This document shows, in pieces, positions 9,815-20,500 of a stretch of DNA of 64,000 bases; within the stretch, counting starts at the first letter, position 1, and every line of letters starts with the position of its first letter. This stretch comes from Phaffia rhodozyma (lineage: Eukaryota > Basidiomycota > Tremellomycetes > Cystofilobasidiales > Mrakiaceae), in the NCBI GenBank assembly GCA_014706385.1, contig JACGZH010000002.1:1-64000 (forward strand), given 5' to 3'. The translations under genes were made by a program, and so were the position numbers. The notes under the pieces were generated by a model that saw nothing but the letters and a program-made list of their open reading frames with translations, made no database searches and was not told where the DNA came from.

Positions 9815-12800
9815 GACTCTGTCTCTGGCTTTGAGTCTGATGCCCTGGCTGACCCTATGCCTTACTCTCTTCCTCAGCCTCGACTCAGACAACACCATGC
9901 TCAGTCTGGTCTACTACTCGTCCCACCCACTCCTAGTCCTCTCCCACCCACTCCTAGTCCTCTCCCAGCCGAGCCTGCTCCCACCCTGTCTTGGCCTCCC
10001 TCCCTTCCTCCCTCCCTTCCGCCTTCTCCTCCTCCTGCAGACACCGCGTCCGACACCGCTGCCCTCGACCAGATCGACCAGGCCATCGACCTCGCATCCT
10101 CCCACACATCCCTCCTTGACCGCTTCCTCTCCCTCGTCAAACTGCCCACCGCGAGCAAGCCTCTCCACGGTCGCCAGCTCAAGGCCTTCCAAGATGCAGC
10201 AGAGCGGATGGCGTTCGCCTATGTCTCAAAGCCCAGTGAGCACACTCTGTTTGACTTTCTCTGTCTCCCAAAAGTCGGCCTTGTCCCTGGCTTTGCTCCT
10301 GGCGTCAACTCGGCTGCCAGGCTGCGAGCATACCCTGCTGTGTCTTGGCCGGAGCACTCCTCTCGCTCTGCTGGCGATCGTCGGCCTGGTGATCTCAAGC
10401 ATGCCGTCGGCAGACAGGTCTCTTCTGGCTATCTCTCTCGTGCTGCCAGTCTGCTTTCCGACCGGTCTCCTGTCCTTGCTCTGAGTGAGGATGTGATGGC
10501 GAGGTTGCATGCAAAACATCCATCCGGTGACCCCTCTCCGTTTTCGTCTCGTGCTGGCCCTCATCCTGGCGACAGCCCGGAAGAGCAAGCCGTTCTCCCT
10601 GCGTTTGCCAAGTTCTCCAGAGAGACCTCTCCCGGTATCTCTGGCTGGACTCAGCCTCTGCTTTCCCTTGCCCTCGCCCGGCAGCCTGTCCGTGAGATGG
10701 TCCGTGTGCTTACCGGTCAGATCTCTCAGGGTACAGCACCCGGCATCCAGCTTCTCTGTGCTTCCAGACTGACTCCTCTCGAAAAGACAGGCGGCGGGGT
10801 CAGACCGATCGCGGTGGGCGAGCTGCTCTATCGGCTGGTAAGCAAGATCCTTCTCAAGGCCAGACTCAGACAGACCATGCTCCTAGACTGTCAGCTTGGC
10901 GTCGGCTCCAAGGGCGGAGTCGAGCCGATCGTCAGACTGGTTGACGAGGCAACGAGAGGTGATCTCCGTGGCACTTACAACCACCTCGTCAGTCTGGACT
11001 TTTCTAACGCGTTCAACACTGTCAGCAGACGAGACCTCGCCGACGGACTCAAGGACTGGGCTCCCGAGCTCTATCGGGCCGGTCGGTGGGCATACGGTGA
11101 GCATACCACTCTGGTCTGTACCGGATCAGACGGCCAGGTCGTCACGATGGCTTCCCAGCAGGGGGTCAGACAGGGCGATCCGTTCGGGCCTCTCTTCTTT
11201 TCTCTTGCCATCAGACGGTTCATGTCTCAGCTTCGTCAGTTCGTAGGCCTCGACGGTCTGGTCGTCAGCTATCTAGACGATGTGTTCATCCTGACAAATG
11301 ACTCTGGAGCACTCGAGAAAGTCATCGCGTTCGTAGAAGCAAGTAGCACATCTTTATCACTAAACAAATCAAAGTCAAAGATACATGACCTGTTTTCTAT
11401 CGAGTCCCATGGCCTCGAGCTTCTCGGCACCGCCATCGGCAGCACACAGTTCCGAGCGGCCTTCCTCCAACGCAAGATCCACCACGAGCTTGCCATCATC
11501 CGGAAACTGCCCAGCCTCCACTACCAGCACGGTCTCTTGCTTCTCCGTCGATGCGTCCAGATGAACCTGCGGCACCTCCAACGAACACTAGACACGTCAG
11601 ATCTCGATCACCCATGGACTGCACTAGACGACGCACTCACCGAGGCGGTTCTCCTCATCCGGAACTCTCCCCGTCGACTCGACACCGACAGAGCCATCAT
11701 CCAGCTCCCCACCCGGTTCGGCGGCCTCGGTGTGCTCTCGTTCGCCGACGTCGCCCCACTCGCCTATCAGGCCGCAAACGAGGCAGCAGACACCATCATC
11801 GCACCCATCCTCGGCGGCTTTGACATGTCGGACGTCCAGCCAATGTCCCAAAGGGCTAGAACAAACAGCATGGTCGAACACAAGCTGAGCATTCTCCTTT
11901 CTCAGCTCTCACAGCATCAACAGGACTCACTGGCTGAAAACGCGACGTTCCTCGGCCGCAGATGGCTCAACATCATCCCCTTCACCTCCTCGCTCTCCCT
12001 CAGAGACGTCCACATCGCCGCCGGTCTCCACTTCCTCACCTTCTGCCCCGGCCGGTCCGACCTCTGCAACAGCTGCCACCACCAGAACCACTACGGACAC
12101 GACGAGGTCTGCCACGGCCGCAACCCAGACACCCTCGCTAGACACGGCAACATCAAGCGGTTAGTACACAAGTCGCTCGCTGCGAACAGCATGTTCAACG
12201 TAGAGAACGAACCACTTGTCCCTGGCACCTCCATGCGGACCGATCTCCGGATCACTTCGCCCGACGGTGTCGTCGAGATCGACGTCGCTGTAGTCTCGAT
12301 CGCATCCGACGCCGCACGAGAGATCGCCAGACGGACCCATCTGTACCCACAGGCCGCCAAACAAAACAGATCAGCCTTTGCCACTCGGTTCGCCAGACGG
12401 AACGACCCGCCCGGTGTCCAGCTCGACCCAGCCCACCAAGCGGTCGTCGCGATCCTGGACGGGAAAGCAAAAGAAAAGGTACAGACCTATGCGAACCGGA
12501 TCTATCTTCCCTTCGAGCCCTTCATCCTCACCACCGGCGGGGCGATCGACTGCCGGGCGAACGAGCTGATCGACCGGTGGACCAAGCACCTCGGTCCGTC
12601 TGCCGCTGGCCGTCTTCTCAGTCATCTTGCTGTCGTCCTGTTGTCTGCCAGGGCTGCCCACTGGCAGTTCTGAACAAAGTCGAGGTGGACGGAAGTGGAT
12701 GGAAGCGAGAAGGAGTCGTTCTGTTGCGTGTTTCGTTGTGAGATTTACTTCATGATGATGGTTGTTGATGATCAACTTGCAGTTTGCATCTCTTTCTCTT

Positions 12801-13177
12801 TCTTCTTTCTTTCTTTCTTTTCTTTCTATCTTATCTTCTTTTCTTTCTTTCTTTCTTTCCATCTTATCTCGTTTTCTTTTCGTCTTATCTTGTTTCCTTC
12901 CATCATACTCTATTTCTCTCTTTCTACTTCTACTTCTGTTCCTACTTCTGTTTCGATCTCTTTACTTCCTTCTTCTTCATTTTATCCTACTTTATTCTTT
13001 ACCTCTTTCTCTATTTCTTCCTTTACTTCTACTTCCATTTCTACTTCTTCCCCTCTTCCTCCTACCTCCCCTTACCTCCCCTTAGCGTACACCTCGTACA
13101 CCTGTCGGTCCTCTTTCTTTCTTCTTCCTGCTCGCTACAACCAGACCTTGCTAAAAGAACTATCTATGAATCTAAAA
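9815..13177 (+). mobile_element. Unit 4: 5'-truncated retrotransposon
   Basis: Shared truncation point at 9815. Short-type 3' UTR with private variants (CATCATACTC, GTTCCTACTTC, a CACCTCGTACACC form of the minisatellite), terminus CTAAAA at 13177. The GTTCCTACTTC variant is also in unit 10. Confidence 0.93.
9857..12673 (+). CDS. N-terminally truncated retrotransposon polyprotein, RT + endonuclease (unit 4)
   Basis: Intact 938-aa frame like unit 3, but with FVGLDG and the codon variant CTGGTC just before the YLDD box, shared with units 1, 5, 6, 10, 11 and 13-15. All catalytic motifs are present. Confidence 0.85.
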   Translation: MPYSLPQPRLRQHHAQSGLLLVPPTPSPLPPTPSPLPAEPAPTLSWPPSLPPSLPPSPPPADTASDTAALDQIDQAIDLASSHTSLLDRFLSLVKLPTASKPLHGRQLKAFQDAAERMAFAYVSKPSEHTLFDFLCLPKVGLVPGFAPGVNSAARLRAYPAVSWPEHSSRSAGDRRPGDLKHAVGRQVSSGYLSRAASLLSDRSPVLALSEDVMARLHAKHPSGDPSPFSSRAGPHPGDSPEEQAVLPAFAKFSRETSPGISGWTQPLLSLALARQPVREMVRVLTGQISQGTAPGIQLLCASRLTPLEKTGGGVRPIAVGELLYRLVSKILLKARLRQTMLLDCQLGVGSKGGVEPIVRLVDEATRGDLRGTYNHLVSLDFSNAFNTVSRRDLADGLKDWAPELYRAGRWAYGEHTTLVCTGSDGQVVTMASQQGVRQGDPFGPLFFSLAIRRFMSQLRQFVGLDGLVVSYLDDVFILTNDSGALEKVIAFVEASSTSLSLNKSKSKIHDLFSIESHGLELLGTAIGSTQFRAAFLQRKIHHELAIIRKLPSLHYQHGLLLLRRCVQMNLRHLQRTLDTSDLDHPWTALDDALTEAVLLIRNSPRRLDTDRAIIQLPTRFGGLGVLSFADVAPLAYQAANEAADTIIAPILGGFDMSDVQPMSQRARTNSMVEHKLSILLSQLSQHQQDSLAENATFLGRRWLNIIPFTSSLSLRDVHIAAGLHFLTFCPGRSDLCNSCHHQNHYGHDEVCHGRNPDTLARHGNIKRLVHKSLAANSMFNVENEPLVPGTSMRTDLRITSPDGVVEIDVAVVSIASDAAREIARRTHLYPQAAKQNRSAFATRFARRNDPPGVQLDPAHQAVVAILDGKAKEKVQTYANRIYLPFEPFILTTGGAIDCRANELIDRWTKHLGPSAAGRLLSHLAVVLLSARAAHWQF

Positions 13178-13262
13178 CCCTAACCCTAAGAACTATCTAT
13201 GAATCTAAAACCCTAACCCAAAACCCTAACCCTACCCTACCCTACCCCACCCTACCCTACCC
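13178..13262 (+). repeat. Junction 4/5: telomeric tract, 21-nt 3'-end fragment and (CCCTA)n
   Basis: CCCTAACCCTAA (13178-13189), a 21-nt terminal fragment ending CTAAAA (13190-13210), CCCTAACCC plus AAAA, then a run of CCCTA pentamers with one CCCCA variant (13224-13262). The pentamer run leads into the full-length 5' UTR and is absent before truncated units. Confidence 0.85.
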
Positions 13263-16200
13263 TGACCCTGGACCCTCCACCGACACACTCCTCGGCCCTC
13301 TGACACACCCCCCTTACCGCCCTCCTGGGCCATGTCCAACAGAGACAATCCCATCCAGTGTCCCCACTGTGACCTCCGCACCACTGCCCTCCTCGAACAC
13401 CTCCGGAAACTAGACCGCCCAAACAGATGGACAAACGCCTCTCTTGCTGGCACCGGTCTCATCGCCTGCAGCTGTGGCTTTCCCTGTGCTAGTCAACATG
13501 GCCTTCTCACCCATATCGCCAAGACTCACAAGAAACAGGACCCTTTTGCTGTCCACCCTGTCTCTTCCCATTCCCTCCCTTCTCAGCCTGTGCCCTCCCA
13601 GCCTGTGCCCTCCCAGCCTCGGTCTTCCCACTCTCGGCTCTCTCGGCCCTCCCGCCCTTCCTCTCATCTCCCGTCCCATCTCCCGTCCTATCCAACCCAT
13701 CCAGCCACCTCCAGACCCCGCTCAGCATCCGCCACTTCTCTGCCCACCAGACCTCGCTTGATCCCCACCCAGCGTGCCATCCCTCGTCTTCCACGAAGAC
13801 AGTCCTTTTCTAGCCCTCCGTCGTCCTCCATCCACTCTTTTTCTTCCGTCCACCCAGCCGAGTCGCTTTCTCCTGGTCCTGATCTCGTGCCTGTCTCTGC
13901 ACTCGCTCCTGCACCTGCTTCTCCACTTGTCGCCGGGCCCGATGCCCTGCCTGACTCTGTCTCTGGCTTTGAGTCTGATGCCCTGGCTGACCCTATGCCT
14001 TACTCTCTTCCTCAGCCTCGACTCAGACAACACCATGCTCAGTCTGGTCTACTACTCGTCCCACCCACTCCTAGTCCTCTCCCAGCCGAGCCTGCTCCCA
14101 CCCTGTCTTGGCCTCCCTCCCTTCCTCCCTCCCTTCCGCCTTCTCCTCCTCCTGCAGACACCGCGTCCGACACCGCTGCCCTCGACCAGATCGACCAGGC
14201 CATCGACCTCGCATCCTCCCACACATCCCTCCTTGACCGCTTCCTCTCCCTCGTCAAACTGCCCACCGCGAGCAAGCCTCTCCACGGTCGCCAGCTCAAG
14301 GCCTTCCAAGATGCAGCAGAGCGGATGGCGTTCGCCTATGTCTCAAAGCCCAGTGAGCACACTCTGTTTGACTTTCTCTGTCTCCCAAAAGTCGGCCTTG
14401 TCCCTGGCTTTGCTCCTGGCGTCAACTCGGCTGCCAGGCTGCGAGCATACCCTGCTGTGCCTTGGCCGGAGCACTCCTCTCGCTCTGCTGGCGATCGTCG
14501 GCCTGGTGATCTCAAGCATGCCGTCGGCAGACAGGTCTCTTCTGGCTATCTCTCTCGTGCTGCCAGTCTGCTTTCCGACCGGTCTCCTGTCCTTGCTCTG
14601 AGTGAGGATGTGATGGCGAGGTTGCATGCAAAACATCCATCCGGTGACCCCTCTCCGTTTTCGTCTCGTGCTGGCCCTCATCCTGGCGACAGCCCGGAAG
14701 AGCAAGCCGTTCTCCCTGCGTTTGCCAAGTTCTCCAGAGAGACCTCTCCCGGTATCTCTGGCTGGACTCAGCCTCTGCTTTCCCTTGCCCTCGCCCGGCA
14801 GCCTGTCCGTGAGATGGTCCGTGTGCTTACCGGTCAGATCTCTCAGGGTACAGCACCCGGCATCCAGCTTCTCTGTGCTTCCAGACTGACTCCTCTCGAA
14901 AAGACAGGCGGCGGGGTCAGACCGATCGCGGTGGGCGAGCTGCTCTATCGGCTGGTAAGCAAGATCCTTCTCAAGGCCAGACTCAGACAGACCATGCTCC
15001 TAGACTGTCAGCTTGGCGTCGGCTCCAAGGGCGGAGTCGAGCCGATCGTCAGACTGGTTGACGAGGCAACGAGAGGTGATCTCCGTGGCACTTACAACCA
15101 CCTCGTCAGTCTGGACTTTTCTAACGCGTTCAACACTGTCAGCAGACGAGACCTCGCCGACGGACTCAAGGACTGGGCTCCCGAGCTCTATCGGGCCGGT
15201 CGGTGGGCATACGGTGAGCATACCACTCTGGTCTGTACCGGATCAGACGGCCAGGTCGTCACGATGGCTTCCCAGCAGGGGGTCAGACAGGGCGATCCGT
15301 TCGGGCCTCTCTTCTTTTCTCTTGCCATCAGACGGTTCATGTCTCAGCTTCGTCAGTTCGTAGGCCTCGACGGTCTGGTCGTCAGCTATCTAGACGATGT
15401 GTTCATCCTGACAAATGACTCTGGAGCACTCGAGAAAGTCATCGCGTTCGTAGAAGCAAGTAGCACATCTTTATCACTAAACAAATCAAAGTCAAAGATA
15501 CATGACCTGTTTTCTATCGAGTCCCATGGCCTCGAGCTTCTCGGCACCGCCATCGGCAGCACACAGTTCCGAGCGGCCTTCCTCCAACGCAAGATCCACC
15601 ACGAGCTTGCCATCATCCGGAAACTGCCCAGCCTCCACTACCAGCACGGTCTCTTGCTTCTCCGTCGATGCGTCCAGATGAACCTGCGGCACCTCCAACG
15701 AACACTAGACACGTCAGATCTCGATCACCCATGGACTGCACTAGACGACGCACTCACCGAGGCGGTTCTCCTCATCCGGAACTCTCCCCGTCGACTCGAC
15801 ACCGACAGAGCCATCATCCAGCTCCCCACCCGGTTCGGCGGCCTCGGTGTGCTCTCGTTCGCCGACGTCGCCCCACTCGCCTATCAGGCCGCAAACGAGG
15901 CAGCAGACACCATCATCGCACCCATCCTCGGCGGCTTTGACATGTCGGACGTCCAGCCAATGTCCCAAAGGGCTAGAACAAACAGCATGGTCGAACACAA
16001 GCTGAGCATTCTCCTTTCTCAGCTCTCACAGCATCAACAGGACTCACTGGCTGAAAACGCGACGTTCCTCGGCCGCAGATGGCTCAACATCATCCCCTTC
16101 ACCTCCTCGCTCTCCCTCAGAGACGTCCACATCGCCGCCGGTCTCCACTTCCTCACCTTCTGCCCCGGCCGGTCCGACCTCTGCAACAGCTGCCACCACC

Positions 16201-17332
16201 AGAACCACTACGGACACGACGAGGTCTGCCACGGCCGCAACCCAGACACCCTCGCTAGACACGGCAACATCAAGCGGTTAGTACACAAGTCGCTCGCTGC
16301 GAACAGCATGTTCAACGTAGAGAACGAACCACTTGTCCCTGGCACCTCCATGCGGACCGATCTCCGGATCACTTCGCCCGACGGTGTCGTCGAGATCGAC
16401 GTCGCTGTAGTCTCGATCGCATCCGACGCCGCACGAGAGATCGCCAGACGGACCCATCTGTACCCACAGGCCGCCAAACAAAACAGATCAGCCTTTGCCA
16501 CTCGGTTCGCCAGACGGAACGACCCGCCCGGTGTCCAGCTCGACCCAGCCCACCAAGCGGTCGTCGCGATCCTGGACGGGAAAGCAAAAGAAAAGGTACA
16601 GACCTATGCGAACCGGATCTATCTTCCCTTCGAGCCCTTCATCCTCACCACCGGCGGGGCGATCGACTGCCGGGCGAACGAGCTGATCGACCGGTGGACC
16701 AAGCACCTCGGTCCGTCTGCCGCTGGCCGTCTTCTCAGTCATCTTGCTGTCGTCCTGTTGTCTGCCAGGGCTGCCCACTGGCAGTTCTGAACAAAGTCGA
16801 GGTGGACGGAAGTGGATGGAAGCGAGAAGGAGTCGTTCTGTTGCGTGTTTCGTTGTGAGATTTACTTCATGATGATGGTTGTTGATGATCAACTTGCAGT
16901 TTGCATCTCTTTCTCTTTCTTCTTTCTTTCTTTCTTTTCTTTCTATCTTATCTTCTTTTCTTTCTTTCTTTCTTTCCATCTTATCTCGTTTTCTTTTCGT
17001 CTTATCTTGTTTCCTTCCATCTTACTCTATTTCTCTCTTTCTACTTCTACTTCTGTTTCTACTTCTGTTTCGATCTCTTTACTTCCTTCTTCTTCATTTT
17101 ATCCTACTTTATTCTTTACCTCTTTCTCTATTTCTATCTTTACTTCTACTTCTATTTCTATCCTTACTTCTACTTCTATTTCTTTCTTTACTTCTACTTC
17201 CATTTCTACTTCTTCCCCTCTTCTTCCTACCTCCCCTTAGCGTACACCTCCTACAGCTGTCGGTCCTCTTTCTTTCTTCTTTCTGCTCGCTACAACCAGA
17301 CCTTGCTAAAAGAACTATCTATGAATCTAAGA
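13224..17332 (+). mobile_element. Unit 5: full-length retrotransposon
   Basis: Runs from the (CCCTA)n start to the terminus CTAAGA at 17332. Long-type 3' UTR. The 5' UTR between the pentamer tract and the ATG is only about 70 nt. Confidence 0.93.
13332..16790 (+). CDS. Telomeric non-LTR retrotransposon polyprotein (zinc finger, RT, endonuclease), unit 5
   Basis: 1152 aa with the same domain order as the unit 13 ORF at 40293-43772. It differs in length because it has a single PTPSPLP heptapeptide, where all other legible units have two in tandem, and three QPVPS-type repeats in the Ser/Pro linker. It has a private Ser-to-Pro change (AVPWPEH). Intact, with no stop or frameshift. A single ORF without a separate ORF1 and without an APE-type endonuclease is the pattern of early-branching restriction-like-endonuclease elements. 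Confidence 0.93.
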   Translation: MSNRDNPIQCPHCDLRTTALLEHLRKLDRPNRWTNASLAGTGLIACSCGFPCASQHGLLTHIAKTHKKQDPFAVHPVSSHSLPSQPVPSQPVPSQPRSSHSRLSRPSRPSSHLPSHLPSYPTHPATSRPRSASATSLPTRPRLIPTQRAIPRLPRRQSFSSPPSSSIHSFSSVHPAESLSPGPDLVPVSALAPAPASPLVAGPDALPDSVSGFESDALADPMPYSLPQPRLRQHHAQSGLLLVPPTPSPLPAEPAPTLSWPPSLPPSLPPSPPPADTASDTAALDQIDQAIDLASSHTSLLDRFLSLVKLPTASKPLHGRQLKAFQDAAERMAFAYVSKPSEHTLFDFLCLPKVGLVPGFAPGVNSAARLRAYPAVPWPEHSSRSAGDRRPGDLKHAVGRQVSSGYLSRAASLLSDRSPVLALSEDVMARLHAKHPSGDPSPFSSRAGPHPGDSPEEQAVLPAFAKFSRETSPGISGWTQPLLSLALARQPVREMVRVLTGQISQGTAPGIQLLCASRLTPLEKTGGGVRPIAVGELLYRLVSKILLKARLRQTMLLDCQLGVGSKGGVEPIVRLVDEATRGDLRGTYNHLVSLDFSNAFNTVSRRDLADGLKDWAPELYRAGRWAYGEHTTLVCTGSDGQVVTMASQQGVRQGDPFGPLFFSLAIRRFMSQLRQFVGLDGLVVSYLDDVFILTNDSGALEKVIAFVEASSTSLSLNKSKSKIHDLFSIESHGLELLGTAIGSTQFRAAFLQRKIHHELAIIRKLPSLHYQHGLLLLRRCVQMNLRHLQRTLDTSDLDHPWTALDDALTEAVLLIRNSPRRLDTDRAIIQLPTRFGGLGVLSFADVAPLAYQAANEAADTIIAPILGGFDMSDVQPMSQRARTNSMVEHKLSILLSQLSQHQQDSLAENATFLGRRWLNIIPFTSSLSLRDVHIAAGLHFLTFCPGRSDLCNSCHHQNHYGHDEVCHGRNPDTLARHGNIKRLVHKSLAANSMFNVENEPLVPGTSMRTDLRITSPDGVVEIDVAVVSIASDAAREIARRTHLYPQAAKQNRSAFATRFARRNDPPGVQLDPAHQAVVAILDGKAKEKVQTYANRIYLPFEPFILTTGGAIDCRANELIDRWTKHLGPSAAGRLLSHLAVVLLSARAAHWQF

Positions 17333-17571
17333 CCCTAACCCTAACCCTAATCCTACTTTATTCTTTACCTCTTTCTCTATTTCTTCCTTTACTTCTACTT
17401 CCATTTCTACTTCTTCCCCTCTTCCTCCTACCTCCCCTTACCTCCCCTTAGCGTACACCTCCTACACCTCCTACACCTCCTACACCTGTCGGTCCTCTTT
17501 CTTTCTTCTTCCTGCTCGCTACAACCAGACCTTGCTAAAAGAACTATCTATGAATCTAAGACCCTAACCCT
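17333..17571 (+). repeat. Junction 5/6: telomeric tracts around a 211-nt 3'-UTR fragment
   Basis: Three CCCTAA repeats (17333-17350), the 211-nt fragment (17351-17561, ending CTAAGA here), then CCCTAACCCT (17562-17571). The 59-nt fragment seen at junctions 1/2 and 6/7 is missing, so this is a simpler form of that junction. Confidence 0.88.
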
Positions 17572-20500
17572 GACTCTGTCTCTGGCTTTGAGTCTGATGC
17601 CCTGGCTGACCCTATGCCTTACTCTCTTCCTCAGCCTCGACTCAGACAACACCATGCTCAGTCTGGTCTACTACTCGTCCCACCCACTCCTAGTCCTCTC
17701 CCACCCACTCCTAGTCCTCTCCCAGCCGAGCCTGCTCCCACCCTGTCTTGGCCTCCCTCCCTTCCTCCCTCCCTTCCGCCTTCTCCTCCTCCTGCAGACA
17801 CCGCGTCCGACACCGCTGCCCTCGACCAGATCGACCAGGCCATCGACCTCGCATCCTCCCACACATCCCTCCTTGACCGCTTCCTCTCCCTCGTCAAACT
17901 GCCCACCGCGAGCAAGCCTCTCCACGGTCGCCAGCTCAAGGCCTTCCAAGATGCAGCAGAGCGGATGGCGTTCGCCTATGTCTCAAAGCCCAGTGAGCAC
18001 ACTCTGTTTGACTTTCTCTGTCTCCCAAAAGTCGGCCTTGTCCCTGGCTTTGCTCCTGGCGTCAACTCGGCTGCCAGGCTGCGAGCATACCCTGCTGTGT
18101 CTTGGCCGGAGCACTCCTCTCGCTCTGCTGGCGATCGTCGGCCTGGTGATCTCAAGCATGCCGTCGGCAGACAGGTCTCTTCTGGCTATCTCTCTCGTGC
18201 TGCCAGTCTGCTTTCCGACCGGTCTCCTGTCCTTGCTCTGAGTGAGGATGTGATGGCGAGGTTGCATGCAAAACATCCATCCGGTGACCCCTCTCCGTTT
18301 TCGTCTCGTGCTGGCCCTCATCCTGGCGACAGCCCGGAAGAGCAAGCCGTTCTCCCTGCGTTTGCCAAGTTCTCCAGAGAGACCTCTCCCGGTATCTCTG
18401 GCTGGACTCAGCCTCTGCTTTCCCTTGCCCTCGCCCGGCAGCCTGTCCGTGAGATGGTCCGTGTGCTTACCGGTCAGATCTCTCAGGGTACAGCACCCGG
18501 CATCCAGCTTCTCTGTGCTTCCAGACTGACTCCTCTCGAAAAGACAGGCGGCGGGGTCAGACCGATCGCGGTGGGCGAGCTGCTCTATCGGCTGGTAAGC
18601 AAGATCCTTCTCAAGGCCAGACTCAGACAGACCATGCTCCTAGACTGTCAGCTTGGCGTCGGCTCCAAGGGCGGAGTCGAGCCGATCGTCAGACTGGTTG
18701 ACGAGGCAACGAGAGGTGATCTCCGTGGCACTTACAACCACCTCGTCAGTCTGGACTTTTCTAACGCGTTCAACACTGTCAGCAGACGAGACCTCGCCGA
18801 CGGACTCAAGGACTGGGCTCCCGAGCTCTATCGGGCCGGTCGGTGGGCATACGGTGAGCATACCACTCTGGTCTGTACCGGATCAGACGGCCAGGTCGTC
18901 ACGATGGCTTCCCAGCAGGGGGTCAGACAGGGCGATCCGTTCGGGCCTCTCTTCTTTTCTCTTGCCATCAGACGGTTCATGTCTCAGCTTCGTCAGTTCG
19001 TAGGCCTCGACGGTCTGGTCGTCAGCTATCTAGACGATGTGTTCATCCTGACAAATGACTCTGGAGCACTCGAGAAAGTCATCGCGTTCGTAGAAGCAAG
19101 TAGCACATCTTTATCACTAAACAAATCAAAGTCAAAGATACATGACCTGTTTTCTATCGAGTCCCATGGCCTCGAGCTTCTCGGCACCGCCATCGGCAGC
19201 ACACAGTTCCGAGCGGCCTTCCTCCAACGCAAGATCCACCACGAGCTTGCCATCATCCGGAAACTGCCCAGCCTCCACTACCAGCACGGTCTCTTGCTTC
19301 TCCGTCGATGCGTCCAGATGAACCTGCGGCACCTCCAACGAACACTAGACACGTCAGATCTCGATCACCCATGGACTGCACTAGACGACGCACTCACCGA
19401 GGCGGTTCTCCTCATCCGGAACTCTCCCCGTCGACTCGACACCGACAGAGCCATCATCCAGCTCCCCACCCGGTTCGGCGGCCTCGGTGTGCTCTCGTTC
19501 GCCGACGTCGCCCCACTCGCCTATCAGGCCGCAAACGAGGCAGCAGACACCATCATCGCACCCATCCTCGGCGGCTTTGACATGTCGGACGTCCAGCCAA
19601 TGTCCCAAAGGGCTAGAACAAACAGCATGGTCGAACACAAGCTGAGCATTCTCCTTTCTCAGCTCTCACAGCATCAACAGGACTCACTGGCTGAAAACGC
19701 GACGTTCCTCGGCCGCAGATGGCTCAACATCATCCCCTTCACCTCCTCGCTCTCCCTCAGAGACGTCCACATCGCCGCCGGTCTCCACTTCCTCACCTTC
19801 TGCCCCGGCCGGTCCGACCTCTGCAACAGCTGCCACCACCAGAACCACTACGGACACGACGAGGTCTGCCACGGCCGCAACCCAGACACCCTCGCTAGAC
19901 ACGGCAACATCAAGCGGTTAGTACACAAGTCGCTCGCTGCGAACAGCATGTTCAACGTAGAGAACGAACCACTTGTCCCTGGCACCTCCATGCGGACCGA
20001 TCTCCGGATCACTTCGCCCGACGGTGTCGTCGAGATCGACGTCGCTGTAGTCTCGATCGCATCCGACGCCGCACGAGAGATCGCCAGACGGACCCATCTG
20101 TACCCACAGGCCGCCAAACAAAACAGATCAGCCTTTGCCACTCGGTTCGCCAGACGGAACGACCCGCCCGGTGTCCAGCTCGACCCAGCCCACCAAGCGG
20201 TCGTCGCGATCCTGGACGGGAAAGCAAAAGAAAAGGTACAGACCTATGCGAACCGGATCTATCTTCCCTTCGAGCCCTTCATCCTCACCACCGGCGGGGC
20301 GATCGACTGCCGGGCGAACGAGCTGATCGACCGGTGGACCAAGCACCTCGGTCCGTCTGCCGCTGGCCGTCTTCTCAGTCATCTTGCTGTCGTCCTGTTG
20401 TCTGCCAGGGCTGCCCACTGGCAGTTCTGAACAAAGTCGAGGTGGACGGAAGTGGATGGAAGCGAGAAGGAGTCGTTCTGTTGCGTGTTTCGTTGTGAGA

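Noticed and set aside
13232..13462. Minus-strand frames opposite the start of the full-length ORFs, including a possible antisense gene
   Set aside because: Low-complexity complement of Pro/Ser-rich coding DNA without motifs.
13510..14160. Repetitive stretch that could be taken for a CRISPR-like array or direct repeats
   Set aside because: The repeats are in-frame codon minisatellites of the linker; there are no regular spacers, and the genome is eukaryotic.
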